Source: an uncultured Oscillospiraceae bacterium
GTDB taxonomy: Bacteria > Bacillota > Clostridia > Oscillospirales > Ruminococcaceae
Length of the DNA stretch: 19,825 nt
Direction: 5' to 3'
NCBI GenBank assembly: GCA_934446565.1
Contig: CAKSEO010000044.1
Location: 1 to 19,825, forward strand
The position numbers were made by a program, and so were the translations under genes. The notes below the pieces were generated by a model that was not told the origin of the DNA, did not search any database, and saw only the letters and a list, made by a program, of their open reading frames with translations. Below, one piece after another: positions 8,201 to 15,883 of the stretch; the stretch's first letter is position 1; every line of letters starts with the position of its first letter.

Positions 8201-10382
8201 TGCTGTCGATAGAGACAAGGCTTGTAGGCATGTTGAATTCCCTGAGCGCAGTGCAGTTGGAAAATGCAGTTTTTCCGATATAGGTTATATTATCGCTGTA
8301 TTCTATGTGACTGAGACTGGTGCAGCCGTTGAATGTGTTCTCTTTTATCGAGGTTATCTCCTCGGGGAGGTAAACGTTATTTATAGAGGTGCACTTGTTG
8401 AAGGCGCCTCCGTTCAGTCCTGTAAGAGAATCAGGAAGCTTTATCATGTTCTTGCCGTTTAAGTCGGTAAGAGCAGTACAACCGCTGAAGCAGTTTGTTG
8501 AAATTGTGCGAAGCGCGGTACCAGTAACCGCTGTAAGCGCTGCGCAGCCGTTGAATGCAGAGTCGTTCAGTGCGATGATCTTATTCAGATTGACGGCTTT
8601 CAGTGATGGGCAAGAGGAGAAAGCTGAGCTGCCTACGGTCTGGACTCCATCTCCAAATGTCACGTCGGAGAGAACGGGACAGCCGGAGAACGTGCTGCTG
8701 CTTACGGTCGCGCAATTGATCACTGCCTTTTTCAGCGTCGCATGAGACTTGAATGCGGACGCCATTGTAGTTACGCTTGCAGGTATTGCGATCTCCTCGA
8801 TAGGGTCTCCATGGAATGCCTGGATACCTATGTACTGTGCGCCATTATCAATGGTGACAGAAGAAAGCGAAGTGCATCCGCTGAACGCCAGTTTGCCCAT
8901 TTGAGTTATGCTTGCGGGAACGGTAAGTTCGGTCAGAGCGGTGCAGTTCGCAAAGGCGCTTTCTCCGATATCATAGACGCCGACGCCGCTTTCTACCATC
9001 ATATCAATGGTCTTGAGCTTGCTGCAGTCTGCAAACGCCTTGGTGTTTATCTTAACATGGCTGGGTATGAACGTGAGTTCCTCAAGTGCGGAAGCCTGGA
9101 AGCAGCCTTTGTCGATCTCTTCTATCGTTGCGGGCAGTGATATACGCGCAATTCCCGTTTTGGCAAAGGCTCCCTCGCCGAGATACTTGACGCGGTTGAG
9201 CGTAACAGTCGTCAGGTTTGTGAGCTCCTGGAATGCGCACGCATTTATCATCAGCGGAGCATCTCCGTCGGCAATGGAGACCTCTTTAAGATTAGTCGCA
9301 GTAAGGAATGCCGAGCCGCCGATATAGATTACGGTCTTGGGAACGATAAGGCTCTTGATGCCTGCACAGCCGGAAAAAGCGAAATCGTCAATATTAGTAA
9401 CGCCTTCCGGGATATCAAACAGCCCAGCTGTATTTTCCTCGACACTGTCCTTTGTTGTGTAATTTAAGCGTTCAAGAGTTATGCAGTTATCGAATGCATG
9501 TTTTCCGAAAGAAGTCAGCGTATCAGAGGGTATCGCAACGCTCTTGAGGGAAGTGCATCCTGCAAAACAGTAATCAGGGATAAAAATAACACCATCAGCG
9601 ATCGTAGCGCTTGTGAGCGAGGTACAGCCACGGAAAGCCTGCTCGCCAAAATAAGTTACCGCAGGCACCGATACGCTCACCAGCTTTGTGCAGCCGGAAA
9701 AAGCCAGGTCTCCTATGCGGGTCAGGGAATCCGGTAATGACACCTTGGTGATACTGGAATAATTCTGGAACAGATTATTCCCTATCTCTGTAATACCGTC
9801 TTCAATGACTACCGATTTGATACTATTTCTGTATGAGCTCCACTGGGAAGCAGACGCAGTAGTAACCTTTCCCGTACCGGAGATAGTGAGCACGCCAGTG
9901 TCAGCGTTGAATACGCCCTTGATGTCAGCGGTTGCGTCGTCTGCCGTTGTAGTGACCTCATAATCGACAGTGATGTCGTTTTCGGCGTCGGTTATTTCGG
10001 CAGTCTCAACGGTATCAGAGGTTTCGGCAGTTTCAGCGGATTCCGCAGTCTCTGAGGCTTCTGTTGACTGAACGGTTTCCTCTGTAACTGGAGCTTCTGT
10101 GGTGTCAGCGGCTTCTGCGGTGACTGCGGCAGTTTCAGCAGTTTCGGCAGTGGAATCAGCGTCGTCAGTTTCGGACGTGGATTCAGCAGTAGAAACTATC
10201 TCAGAAGTTTCTTCAACGGATCCTTCCGGCTGAGATTCCTCAGTCTCGCTGGGGGCGACTTCCTGCGCGACTGACTGGGAAGCGGTCACTGCTTCTTCGG
10301 CCAGAGCCGTAAATCCAGTGGAGGATTGAATCAATCCAGCGAGAAGCAACCATGTGATGGTCTGTTTGCTAAACTTTTTCAT
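5280..10382 (-). CDS. Giant secreted BspA-type leucine-rich repeat protein with Ig-like and FN3 domains
   Basis: This 1700-residue protein has a signal peptide (about 1-28, ending TALA then EEA) and a Thr/Glu/Ser/Ala-rich spacer to about residue 150. From about 190 to 1160 it has a long array of BspA/TpLRR (LRR_5) repeats. I count about 39 copies of the AFxGCxxL core. Next come a probable Ig-like segment (about 1171-1264, with Trp and Cys) and five FN3 repeats (about 1266-1350, 1356-1438, 1445-1527, 1531-1608, 1614-1700). Such proteins usually mediate adhesion to host or matrix proteins or other bacteria. No sortase motif is seen. The spacer is a likely flexible stalk or glycosylation region. 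The ATG has GGAG eight bases upstream and a consensus promoter. It is transcribed alone, convergent with the FN3 tail, and its last two FN3 repeats nearly match those of that tail at DNA level. Confidence 0.88.
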   Translation of the reverse strand: MKKFSKQTITWLLLAGLIQSSTGFTALAEEAVTASQSVAQEVAPSETEESQPEGSVEETSEIVSTAESTSETDDADSTAETAETAAVTAEAADTTEAPVTEETVQSTEASETAESAETAETSDTVETAEITDAENDITVDYEVTTTADDATADIKGVFNADTGVLTISGTGKVTTASASQWSSYRNSIKSVVIEDGITEIGNNLFQNYSSITKVSLPDSLTRIGDLAFSGCTKLVSVSVPAVTYFGEQAFRGCTSLTSATIADGVIFIPDYCFAGCTSLKSVAIPSDTLTSFGKHAFDNCITLERLNYTTKDSVEENTAGLFDIPEGVTNIDDFAFSGCAGIKSLIVPKTVIYIGGSAFLTATNLKEVSIADGDAPLMINACAFQELTNLTTVTLNRVKYLGEGAFAKTGIARISLPATIEEIDKGCFQASALEELTFIPSHVKINTKAFADCSKLKTIDMMVESGVGVYDIGESAFANCTALTELTVPASITQMGKLAFSGCTSLSSVTIDNGAQYIGIQAFHGDPIEEIAIPASVTTMASAFKSHATLKKAVINCATVSSSTFSGCPVLSDVTFGDGVQTVGSSAFSSCPSLKAVNLNKIIALNDSAFNGCAALTAVTGTALRTISTNCFSGCTALTDLNGKNMIKLPDSLTGLNGGAFNKCTSINNVYLPEEITSIKENTFNGCTSLSHIEYSDNITYIGKTAFSNCTALREFNMPTSLVSIDSSAFSGCTLLESVKMNQSLKTIGSSAFSGCTSLKTADIPEGSKLTDIGSSAFAGDLVLNNISLPSGVVKINDSVFKGCAALSDITVASADDGTLTSIGASAFNGCKLLKGFNIPASVTIIGSSAFNGCAALDVKIEKPSTDVSKVTWGSSAFADCASLGKTYDIECPDQLTTISDGLFKNCVSLKIPSNFIPSNVTSIGSSAFSGCTSTEFTGIIIPEKVKSIGASAFEGCTNITAVDFYTTVLTTIGSQAFAECGRIRDIVVPVSVTSLGTGVFRDCASLKSVTLAGTMITSIPEQAFMNCAALPTIEIPGGYYNTSGVFTPFKAIGKSAFAGCTKLGSTRVNGQNTIIIPNTVTSIGQSAFESCTSLKYIVIPVNAAPGNSSFANCTSLETAIVLSNSKSISAPFSGCTKLKIFCYPSANYVINYAKNNGFDYELLAGSNGTYIAILKHPETWTSAKIGGKAVFVANAVSDGALHYTWYTKKQSDKNYIESQTTGDTLTVDITEDTEGMAVYCLITETKNEASTEIINTASTNIAYVTAMTAPVISSVTSTGNISWNKITGADEYHVYRADSEDGKRTELTVINDASVTSYTDSTAIDGKTYFYFVSAVSNTTGVTITSAPKSVTIDKVPGITNITSAEPGDGTVTLTWETIKEASRYRIQRLFGSEWRTIATVKETTYTDKGLTNGTAYSYRIICSVNNVWKTPSKAVKVTPAAPSVTPTNVTAVANEDSITLTWGKAAGATKYRIRRSDGKSWVTLATVTGTTYTDTTALDNVSYSYVIYAYTDGTFKNPSEAVSAKIISYTMPILTVSAQENNVTVSWNAVKGATKYRLRRNDGKGWTTMQTSAKTSFVDTTAETGKRYTYVVYPYVDNKFGDPSTTVKVALVGQKASANITVFTADGQAKISWEKIDGVKKYRVRRNDGTKWQTMASTANLSWTDTSIVKGKTYTYVVYTSTDGTNYSVVSSTVTSRP

Positions 10383-10438
10383 ATAATTCTCCTTAATAAT
10401 ATCTTAGGCGCCCTCTTTGTAAAACGCCTGATACTTTA

Positions 10439-10467
10439 ATTATAAGACTAATTTTGGAAAAAGTCAA
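10439..10467 (-). promoter_or_regulatory. Sigma-A promoter of the LRR surface-protein gene
   Basis: On the minus strand TTGACT (10462-10467), a 17-bp spacer and TATAAT (10439-10444). The leader is about 50 bases and contains a weak AGGCG/CGCCT stem. Confidence 0.86.
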
Positions 10468-10570
10468 TACTTTTTTATAACAAATGGACTAAAATGAAAC
10501 ATAAATCGTGTAGAAATTACTTCGCAGCTCCAATATTAGTGATGAAGCGTCGAATCCAGCGCAGGATTAC

Positions 10571-10593
10571 AAAAAAGGCTTGAATTTCAATCC
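10571..10593 (-). terminator. Weak candidate terminator of the kinase operon
   Basis: Read leftward, GGATTG and CAAGCC pair with one mismatch, followed by six T (10571-10576). The stem overlaps the stop codon of the second kinase. It is short, so confidence is low. Confidence 0.4.
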
Positions 10594-12143
10594 GAAACAA
10601 CCTTGAAATACACGATAAATCTGTGCGCGCTCTCGTCATCTGAAACCCGCACCGGGCGCTGTTCCAGGGCGAGGAACTCCTTGCCGTTGCTGACAGTGAA
10701 CGCTCTCATCCGGCATACCAGCCCGCCGTTTTCCGGCGAGGAAATGTAGTACCCGTTCGTCCACAGGTTGGACGGTTCGGTACTTTCGGGATTCGGCTGG
10801 TAGAATGCAAGCGTTCCGTTCGGATAGACGGTGATAAATTCGGAAAGCTGACCGCTTTTATTATCAGCATGGAAAATATCGTCCCCGGTAATGGCGCTGA
10901 TATCTGTATTTCCGGGGAGCACCTTGTAAGCCCGCCAAGTTCCGTGTGCGGCGGGGTCGTCGTAAAAGACGTAATCGAAATCGTCGTGGTACAGTCCATT
11001 GTCGTCAACCGTTGTCGTAAACGGCATTTTCGGGGTAGGATTTGCGGGCACTTTCGGTTCGGAGGTTTCCGGGACGATTTCCGTCGTTGCCTGCTCGTCC
11101 GATTCTGACGGTTCGGGCGTAATTACTACTGCGGGCGGTTCGGTTATTTCCGGCTCGGCTGTGGTCTGGACTGGCGGTTCAGTCTGCGGCGATTCGGCGG
11201 TGGAATGCTCGGCAGCAGGCTCGGCAGTTCCTGCAATTACAGGCTCGACGGTTTCAATAATTGTTAGCTCTTCTGTTTCAATTTCGGGCAGTTCTCCGGT
11301 CGGAGTTTCAGTTCCCGGCGTTTCGGAAGTACGCTCGGTTTCAAGCGTAATTTCGGCTTCGCTGGCGTCCGTCAGCCGGACTATTCCCGGCGGCGCAGGC
11401 TGACTGTTCCCACGGAGGAAATACACCGCCACAACGAACGCTGCCGCAATTCCCCCAGCCACCGCAAACGGCAGGAACTCCGGCATTACAGCCCGCTTTA
11501 TCGCGCGCCCGACCGCCGAAATATCCCGGAATCGCCTGTCCGGGTCGAACTGAGTACAGCGCCGGATTATCCGCCGGAATTTCGGCTTGTCCGCATTCTC
11601 GCTGAGAATTTCCTCCATAGTTACGCCGAATGCGTAGATATCCGAGCGGTCGTCAGTCTGCATGAATCCGTACTGCTCCGGAGCCGCATAGCCGCCCGTG
11701 CCGAGAATCTCCGTGTCCCGGTTCTGGAACTCCACCCGCAGCCGTGCGGAATCGAAGTCGATGAGCCGGATATGCCCGTCATTTCCGCAGATAATGTTGG
11801 ACGGCTTGATGTCCCGATGAATCACTCCAGCTTTGTGTAGCGCCTTTATCGCCGCGCACAGTTCCAGTAATGACTCCACAGCTTCCTTTTCGGAAAACGT
11901 GCGTTCAGAAACCGGAGTTCCCTCGATATATTCGCTGACGAAATACGCGCCATTTTCGTCCTCGGACTGCTCCACAAGCCGCTCCAGATACGGGCAGGAA
12001 ACATTCCGGATACGCCGGAACAGCTCCTGTGAAATTTCCCGGTACCTGCGGACGTACAGCTTTCCGTCCGCGGCGACAAGCTGAATATCGCCCTTCCCGG
12101 AGCTTTTCAGAGTTGATATCAGATGATATTCCAGCGTACTCAC
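10587..12143 (-). CDS. Membrane Ser/Thr protein kinase with lipocalin-like extracytoplasmic domain (second of tandem pair)
   Basis: I place the start at GTG 12141-12143, one base after the stop of the upstream kinase. A start further up would overlap that gene, and the paralogue aligns from here. The 518-residue product has an N-terminal kinase domain (HRD 109-111, K113, N116, DFD 129-131 in place of DFG, APE 154-156, D168 in SDIYAFG). There is one membrane helix (about 223-243), a Thr/Glu/Pro-rich linker, and a C-terminal domain from about 381 with DFDY-FYDDPAAHGTW, shared with the first kinase. The beta-3 lysine expected near position 33 is Arg (VRR, against VLK in the paralogue), and the Gly-rich loop is degenerate. 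It may therefore be weakly active or a pseudokinase. It probably transmits an envelope signal with its partner. Confidence 0.82.
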   Translation of the reverse strand: MSTLEYHLISTLKSSGKGDIQLVAADGKLYVRRYREISQELFRRIRNVSCPYLERLVEQSEDENGAYFVSEYIEGTPVSERTFSEKEAVESLLELCAAIKALHKAGVIHRDIKPSNIICGNDGHIRLIDFDSARLRVEFQNRDTEILGTGGYAAPEQYGFMQTDDRSDIYAFGVTMEEILSENADKPKFRRIIRRCTQFDPDRRFRDISAVGRAIKRAVMPEFLPFAVAGGIAAAFVVAVYFLRGNSQPAPPGIVRLTDASEAEITLETERTSETPGTETPTGELPEIETEELTIIETVEPVIAGTAEPAAEHSTAESPQTEPPVQTTAEPEITEPPAVVITPEPSESDEQATTEIVPETSEPKVPANPTPKMPFTTTVDDNGLYHDDFDYVFYDDPAAHGTWRAYKVLPGNTDISAITGDDIFHADNKSGQLSEFITVYPNGTLAFYQPNPESTEPSNLWTNGYYISSPENGGLVCRMRAFTVSNGKEFLALEQRPVRVSDDESAHRFIVYFKVVSD

Positions 12144-12144
12144 C

Positions 12145-13638
12145 TCATTCCGCGCGGGTATATACTGCGTAATTATACACCTTGTTTTCCCGGCTGAAAT
12201 CCCCGGTTTTAAGAGCGGCGAACAGGAATTCCTCGCCGTCAATGGTTATCTCAAAAAGGCTCTGCGCCGCCGTTCCCTCGGCGTATTCGCATATCAGGCA
12301 GCCGTTGGTCCATCGGGACTCGCACGGCGTTTTTGAGCCGTCAGAAAGGAAGCATTCGCATTCGCCGTTATCGCTGATATTCAGCGCAGAAAATATGAAA
12401 ATTTCGTCCGATTTTCGGTTCCTGATGTAGTCCGCAGTGAGCGTGGAATTGAGCGATTCAAGCGGGATATAGGTGCAGTAATCCCACTTGCCGTGAACTG
12501 CGGGGTCGTCGTAAAATGCATAGTCGAAATAGTCCTCGTAAAGCCCCTGTTCGTTCAGCTTTGTGGTGACGGTTATTTTGTCGGTGTTGTCCTCGTCAGA
12601 TTTGTGGAGTTCATGCGGCAGAAGCTCCTGCGGGATATCTGCGGGAGCGGTCGTTGCGGTAGTCCGGGCTGTTGTTGTGGCTGGCTTCGAGATCATTGCA
12701 GTTGTAGTCTGTGTGTTGGAAATCTGCGTTTCCGGGACTGATTTTTCAGTTGTGATCGAGGTGCTGACAGTCGTTACAGAAGTGGTCTGAGCGGTCGTAA
12801 TTGCTGTGGTTGCGTTGGTACTGATTACAGCCGCCTGCGAAATATCCGGAGGTATATTCCCGCCAAAGTTCCGCAACAAAACCGCCGCCATAACTCCCAC
12901 CAGAACCGCCAGTGAAGCCGCTGAAATCCCCGCCGGGACAACGAACCGCGAGCGGCTGACCGCGCGGCGAACCGCTCCGGCACTCCTGTAACGCTTATCC
13001 GGGACGAACTGCGTGCATTTTGCGGCGATTTTCCGCAGCAGTACTTCCTGCGCCGGAGGGCAGTCCGGACAGGAGTTCAGCAGGAGCTTCATAATTACGC
13101 CGAGCGCATAAATATCCGCTGTAAATCCGGTTTCCAGGAAGCCGTACTGTTCCGGCGGCGCGAAGCCCTCGGTGCCGTACAGCGTGGTGTCCTGCTCGCG
13201 GTTTCCGCTGAATTTCCGGGAGATGTCGAAGTCGATAAGCGTGAGGTGCAGATTTTCGTCAAGGATAATATTTTTCGGCGTGACGTCCCGGTGAATTATC
13301 CCGTATCTGTGGAGGTGCTCCACCGCATTGCATAGCTGCGAAATAATGCGGCGCAGTTCCGCTGTCGGGAACACCTTACCGCTTGATAAAAGCTCGTCCA
13401 GCGGATGACCCTCGACATATTCGCAGACCGCAACGGAACGCTCTCCGTGCGGTAAAATCTCGCACACGCACATTAAATTTTCCTGCGGGGGAAGCACCGA
13501 AATCCGGCGGTAAATAGGAGCGGATTCCCCGGGGAGTTCTTTCAGGACGTATTTTCTGCCGTCTGCGGCGTTTTCCGCAAGCGTGACTGTTCCGGACGTA
13601 TTCAGTGCCCGGAGCGCTTTGTATTTTCCAGCGGTCAA
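12145..13638 (-). CDS. Membrane Ser/Thr protein kinase with lipocalin-like extracytoplasmic domain (first of tandem pair)
   Basis: I choose TTG 13636-13638. A GGGGGAG box sits six bases upstream, and the promoter at 13673-13701 would put an ATG at 13701 inside the -35 element, before transcription starts. The 497-residue product has a kinase domain with K33 (VLK), HRD 116-118, N123, DFD 136-138 and PPE 161-163. The usual Lys of HRDxKxxN is Thr (HRDVTPKN), and the Gly-rich loop is poor. A membrane helix lies at about 234-255, then a Thr/Ser-rich linker, then a C-terminal domain from about 362 (YFDYAFYDDPAVHGKW). The domain order is that of receptor-like kinases: cytoplasmic catalysis with an outside sensor. 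It heads a two-gene operon with its paralogue, probably by tandem duplication. Confidence is high for the family; the signal is unknown. Confidence 0.84.
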   Translation of the reverse strand: MTAGKYKALRALNTSGTVTLAENAADGRKYVLKELPGESAPIYRRISVLPPQENLMCVCEILPHGERSVAVCEYVEGHPLDELLSSGKVFPTAELRRIISQLCNAVEHLHRYGIIHRDVTPKNIILDENLHLTLIDFDISRKFSGNREQDTTLYGTEGFAPPEQYGFLETGFTADIYALGVIMKLLLNSCPDCPPAQEVLLRKIAAKCTQFVPDKRYRSAGAVRRAVSRSRFVVPAGISAASLAVLVGVMAAVLLRNFGGNIPPDISQAAVISTNATTAITTAQTTSVTTVSTSITTEKSVPETQISNTQTTTAMISKPATTTARTTATTAPADIPQELLPHELHKSDEDNTDKITVTTKLNEQGLYEDYFDYAFYDDPAVHGKWDYCTYIPLESLNSTLTADYIRNRKSDEIFIFSALNISDNGECECFLSDGSKTPCESRWTNGCLICEYAEGTAAQSLFEITIDGEEFLFAALKTGDFSRENKVYNYAVYTRAE

Positions 13639-13644
13639 CCGGCT

Positions 13645-13651
13645 CTCCCCC
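13645..13651 (-). promoter_or_regulatory. Ribosome binding site that fixes a TTG start
   Basis: GGGGGAG on the minus strand lies six bases before TTG 13638. No ATG or GTG in frame lies at a usable distance downstream of the promoter. Confidence 0.75.
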
Positions 13652-13653
13652 TC

Positions 13654-13682
13654 TTGATTTTTTGTCGAATATATGGTAACAT
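13654..13682 (+). promoter_or_regulatory. Promoter of the HTH gene
   Basis: TTGATT (13654-13659), a 17-bp spacer and TAACAT (13677-13682). The leader is about 31 bases. Its -10 shares bases with the -10 of the leftward kinase promoter. Confidence 0.65.
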
Positions 13683-13701
13683 AAAACGCAGGAAAAGTCA
13701 A
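13673..13701 (-). promoter_or_regulatory. Promoter of the kinase operon
   Basis: On the minus strand TTGACT (13696-13701), a 17-bp spacer and TACCAT (13673-13678). The two promoters face each other and overlap by ten bases, so RNA polymerase cannot occupy both. Confidence 0.72.
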
Positions 13702-13718
13702 GAAAAGAGGTAGCTTGT

Positions 13719-14156
13719 ATGATAAAGCAGAAAACCACCGGCGACCTGCTGGAGACGCTGAAAAAGAAATCCTCCTACGCCGAAGGGCAGGAGGAGATAA
13801 AAAGCGAGCAGTATTCCGGCACGCTGTCGGCTTATCTTAACGATATAGTGGCAAAAAAGGACATGAAGCTCGCGGACGTAATGCGCTGCTCCGGGCTGAA
13901 AAAATCCTATTTCTACTCGCTGTTTGACGGAAAGCGCGACAATCCCACCCGGGACGTGCTGATCCAGCTCGGATTCGGGTTTCAGATGTCCTTTGACGAG
14001 GTGCAGGAATTTTTAAAGCACCTTGGTGCGGCGCAGCTTTACCCGAGAATACCCCGGGACGGAGCGATAATTTACGCGTTTCAACACGGAATGGATTTGA
14101 TCGAGTGCGATATTCTGCTTGCGGAGAACGGGGAAGCACTGCTTGTCAAGGATTGA
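13719..14156 (+). CDS. HTH (XRE-like) DNA-binding protein divergent from the kinases
   Basis: A 145-residue soluble protein. Residues about 35-80 look like a Cro/C1-type helix-turn-helix: LSAYLNDIVAKKDMKLADVM, then SGLKKSYFYSLFDGKR, then NPTRDVLIQLGFGF, matching helix-turn-recognition helix and the RxPxRDxLI-type end. The remaining 65 residues (LGAAQLYPRIPRDGAIIYAF...) resemble a small ligand or partner domain; I do not recognise it. AGAGG (13706-13710) precedes the ATG by eight bases. Position and overlapping promoters suggest it controls itself and the kinase operon, or is a kinase substrate; both are inference. A terminator follows at once. Confidence 0.74.
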   Translation: MIKQKTTGDLLETLKKKSSYAEGQEEIKSEQYSGTLSAYLNDIVAKKDMKLADVMRCSGLKKSYFYSLFDGKRDNPTRDVLIQLGFGFQMSFDEVQEFLKHLGAAQLYPRIPRDGAIIYAFQHGMDLIECDILLAENGEALLVKD

Positions 14157-14181
14157 CAGCAAAAGAATCAAATTTGTTGTT

Positions 14182-14217
14182 AGACTGTAGGAGCGATCCT
14201 GCGGTCTTTTCTTTTTT
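14182..14217 (+). terminator. Rho-independent terminator after the HTH gene
   Basis: An 11-bp stem (14182-14192 with 14197-14207, two G-U pairs) and a GCGA tetraloop, then TTTTCTTTTTT. It separates the HTH gene from the AAA+ module. Confidence 0.88.
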
Positions 14218-14286
14218 CGGGGATGTCGGATGAAATATCATATCTCGAAAAGTGCGCTGGAAGTGTACCAAATTGCTTATAGACTG

Positions 14287-14295
14287 TGTTATAAT
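14287..14295 (+). promoter_or_regulatory. Extended -10 promoter of the AAA+ module
   Basis: TGT directly followed by TATAAT (14290-14295) is an extended -10. No good -35 lies 16-18 bases upstream; TTGCTT at 14273 is too close. It may need an activator. Confidence 0.5.
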
Positions 14296-14367
14296 TTATG
14301 CATGATAAATAATTCCTGAAGTTTCCGACTGATTTTGCATAAATAGAGAAAGAACGGAGGACGTGAT

Positions 14368-15381
14368 ATGCCGTTTGTCAGAAATGCGGGCAGTGCCTCG
14401 CCAAATACGTCTTCGGATAGTTCAGCGAGGGATACCTCAGCTAAGGATAAAAAGCCGACGGTGGAATTTCAGCTGAGCGATCCCAAATACAGTATGGATG
14501 ACCTTATCGTGACCGATAAGGTACGCGATGAGCTGAAAACAATAATCGAAGCGGAACGCTGCTGGAAGCAGGTCTTTGACGACTGGGGACTGGGCAGCGT
14601 AATGGCGGACAGAAGAAACCTGTTCGTAAACCTGTATGGCGATCCCGGAACAGGAAAGACAATGGCCGCGCATGCGATAGCTCGTTCGCTTAACAAGAAA
14701 ATGATATGCGTAAATTATGCGGAGATAGAGTCAAAATATGTCGGAGAAACAAGCAAGAACCTGAATAAATTGTTTAAAACCGCTCCTGAAAATGACGCGA
14801 TCATATTTTTTGACGAAGCGGACGCATTCCTCAGCAAAAGAGTCACGAACATGAGCAGCTCTACGGATGTGAGCGTTAATCAAACCAGATCGGTACTTTT
14901 AACATTGCTGAATGATTATAAGGGAATAGTGATATTCGCGACAAACTTTATCTCTAACTACGATGTCGCGTTTATGCGCCGGATACATTACCATGTGAGA
15001 TTTGAGCTTCCGAACCGCGAGCTTCGGGAGAAACTCTGGCGCAGGTATATCCCGGAGCGGATGCCCACGGATGTGAATATAGCAAGCATTTCCGAAAAAT
15101 ATGGCGGAATAAGCGGAAGCGATATTTCGACTGCGGTGTTAAAGGCCGCGCTGAAATCGGCAAGGCTTGGAACCGGCTGCGTTAAAAATGAATTTGTTGA
15201 GGAAGCGATATCCTCGATAATCAGCAGCAAGCAGGAAAATACGTCTGTAACAGTAACAAAGCGGAATGTTTCCGAGGAATATGCATTATCGCAGATCAAA
15301 AAGGCAAACGGCGGCGTACTTCCGGCTGAATATGCAAAGGAAACCCCCGCTTGTGACAATGAAAATGGAGGAAGATCATGA
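14368..15381 (+). CDS. AAA+ ATPase (classical AAA clade)
   Basis: A 337-residue protein with a polar N-terminal 45 residues and one AAA module. It has Walker A GDPGTGKT (91-98), Walker B FFDEAD with D149/E150, sensor-1 ATN (N193), and two arginines in FMRRIHYHV (R204, R205) where Arg fingers usually sit. An AAA lid follows (GGISGSDISTAVLKAALKSARL) and a charged C-terminal tail. All ATPase residues are present, so it should be an active ring-forming motor or remodelling enzyme. No protease, nuclease or membrane domain is fused. GGAGG lies before the ATG. Its last codons overlap the next gene (ATGA), which implies translational coupling and a physical partnership with the two small proteins. 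Substrate and process are unknown. Confidence 0.85.
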   Translation: MPFVRNAGSASPNTSSDSSARDTSAKDKKPTVEFQLSDPKYSMDDLIVTDKVRDELKTIIEAERCWKQVFDDWGLGSVMADRRNLFVNLYGDPGTGKTMAAHAIARSLNKKMICVNYAEIESKYVGETSKNLNKLFKTAPENDAIIFFDEADAFLSKRVTNMSSSTDVSVNQTRSVLLTLLNDYKGIVIFATNFISNYDVAFMRRIHYHVRFELPNRELREKLWRRYIPERMPTDVNIASISEKYGGISGSDISTAVLKAALKSARLGTGCVKNEFVEEAISSIISSKQENTSVTVTKRNVSEEYALSQIKKANGGVLPAEYAKETPACDNENGGRS

Positions 15382-15707
15382 TACTTACATCTATTCTTTT
15401 AGGCGTGGCAGTTGGCGCGCTGATAGCAACGTTCTGGAAAGATATCGTCGGCTGGCTTAAACGAGCCGCCGATGCAGTCAAGAATGCGATCGGTCAGGCT
15501 GCTTTAGGAGTGACAGTCGCAGTAAAGAAGCTGATGGATGGCTTTAAGGAGATATCCCGCCATTATTCCAAGACCGGTACCCAGTGGAATGAAACTGTAG
15601 TCAGCAGACCCGTTTCGGAAAGCGAAGTGCCTGAGGAGATCCGCAGAAGGGTAGCCATGGACAGCGAAACGGATATAACTAAGGAACTTGAGCAGCAGCT
15701 TGCTTGA
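15378..15707 (+). CDS. Small membrane-anchored protein coupled to the AAA+ ATPase
   Basis: 109 residues, beginning with the ATGA overlap with the ATPase stop. Residues 2-20 (ILTSILLGVAVGALIATFW) form one hydrophobic helix with small-residue spacing that suits helix packing. An amphipathic, lysine-rich helix follows to about residue 60, then an acidic tail with many Glu and Arg. I do not recognise a family. The overlap argues it is made in step with the ATPase and may anchor it to the membrane or be its substrate. Confidence 0.7.
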   Translation: MILTSILLGVAVGALIATFWKDIVGWLKRAADAVKNAIGQAALGVTVAVKKLMDGFKEISRHYSKTGTQWNETVVSRPVSESEVPEEIRRRVAMDSETDITKELEQQLA

Positions 15708-15730
15708 TCGCTGTTGAGGGAGGAAATGCA

Positions 15731-15883
15731 ATGTTTTTTCTGAATGATAACAAGAATACCGGCAGGGCATGCGGCTTCTTTGACTAAGGTCCGACTACCG
15801 AAGAAAGGGCAGCGGCTGTAAAAAGAGACATAGACGATATCGGAGCGCATATTCTTGAGTTCATCAAGAGCCTGAGACGCAAA
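15731..15883 (+). pseudogene. Interrupted 5' part of the third AAA+-module gene
   Basis: AGGGAGG (15717-15723) seven bases before ATG 15731 is the best ribosome site of this module, yet the frame meets TAA at 15785-15787 after 18 residues (ending GFFD). The same frame is then open without a break into the ATG at 15884. The stretch after the stop (GPTTEERAAAVKRDIDD, then a helical run to 15883) has ordinary protein composition. A gene of about 152 codons broken by one nonsense change, or a base-call error, explains this best. Confidence 0.6.

Noticed and set aside
6501..9140. Long rightward frames opposite the LRR gene
   Set aside because: They mirror the repetitive LRR codons on the other strand and have no ribosome sites or recognisable domains.
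7000..9800. Repetitive DNA that could be taken for a CRISPR or tandem-repeat locus
   Set aside because: The repeats are about 69 bases with diverged sequence and stay in the reading frame as leucine-rich repeats.
12144..12242. Start of the second kinase at 12242
   Set aside because: It would overlap the first kinase by about 100 bases with no paralogous similarity in the added residues; GTG 12143 gives a tight operon junction.
13639..13701. ATG start at 13701 for the first kinase
   Set aside because: It would lie on the -35 element, upstream of transcription; TTG 13638 has a well-placed ribosome site and aligns with the paralogue.
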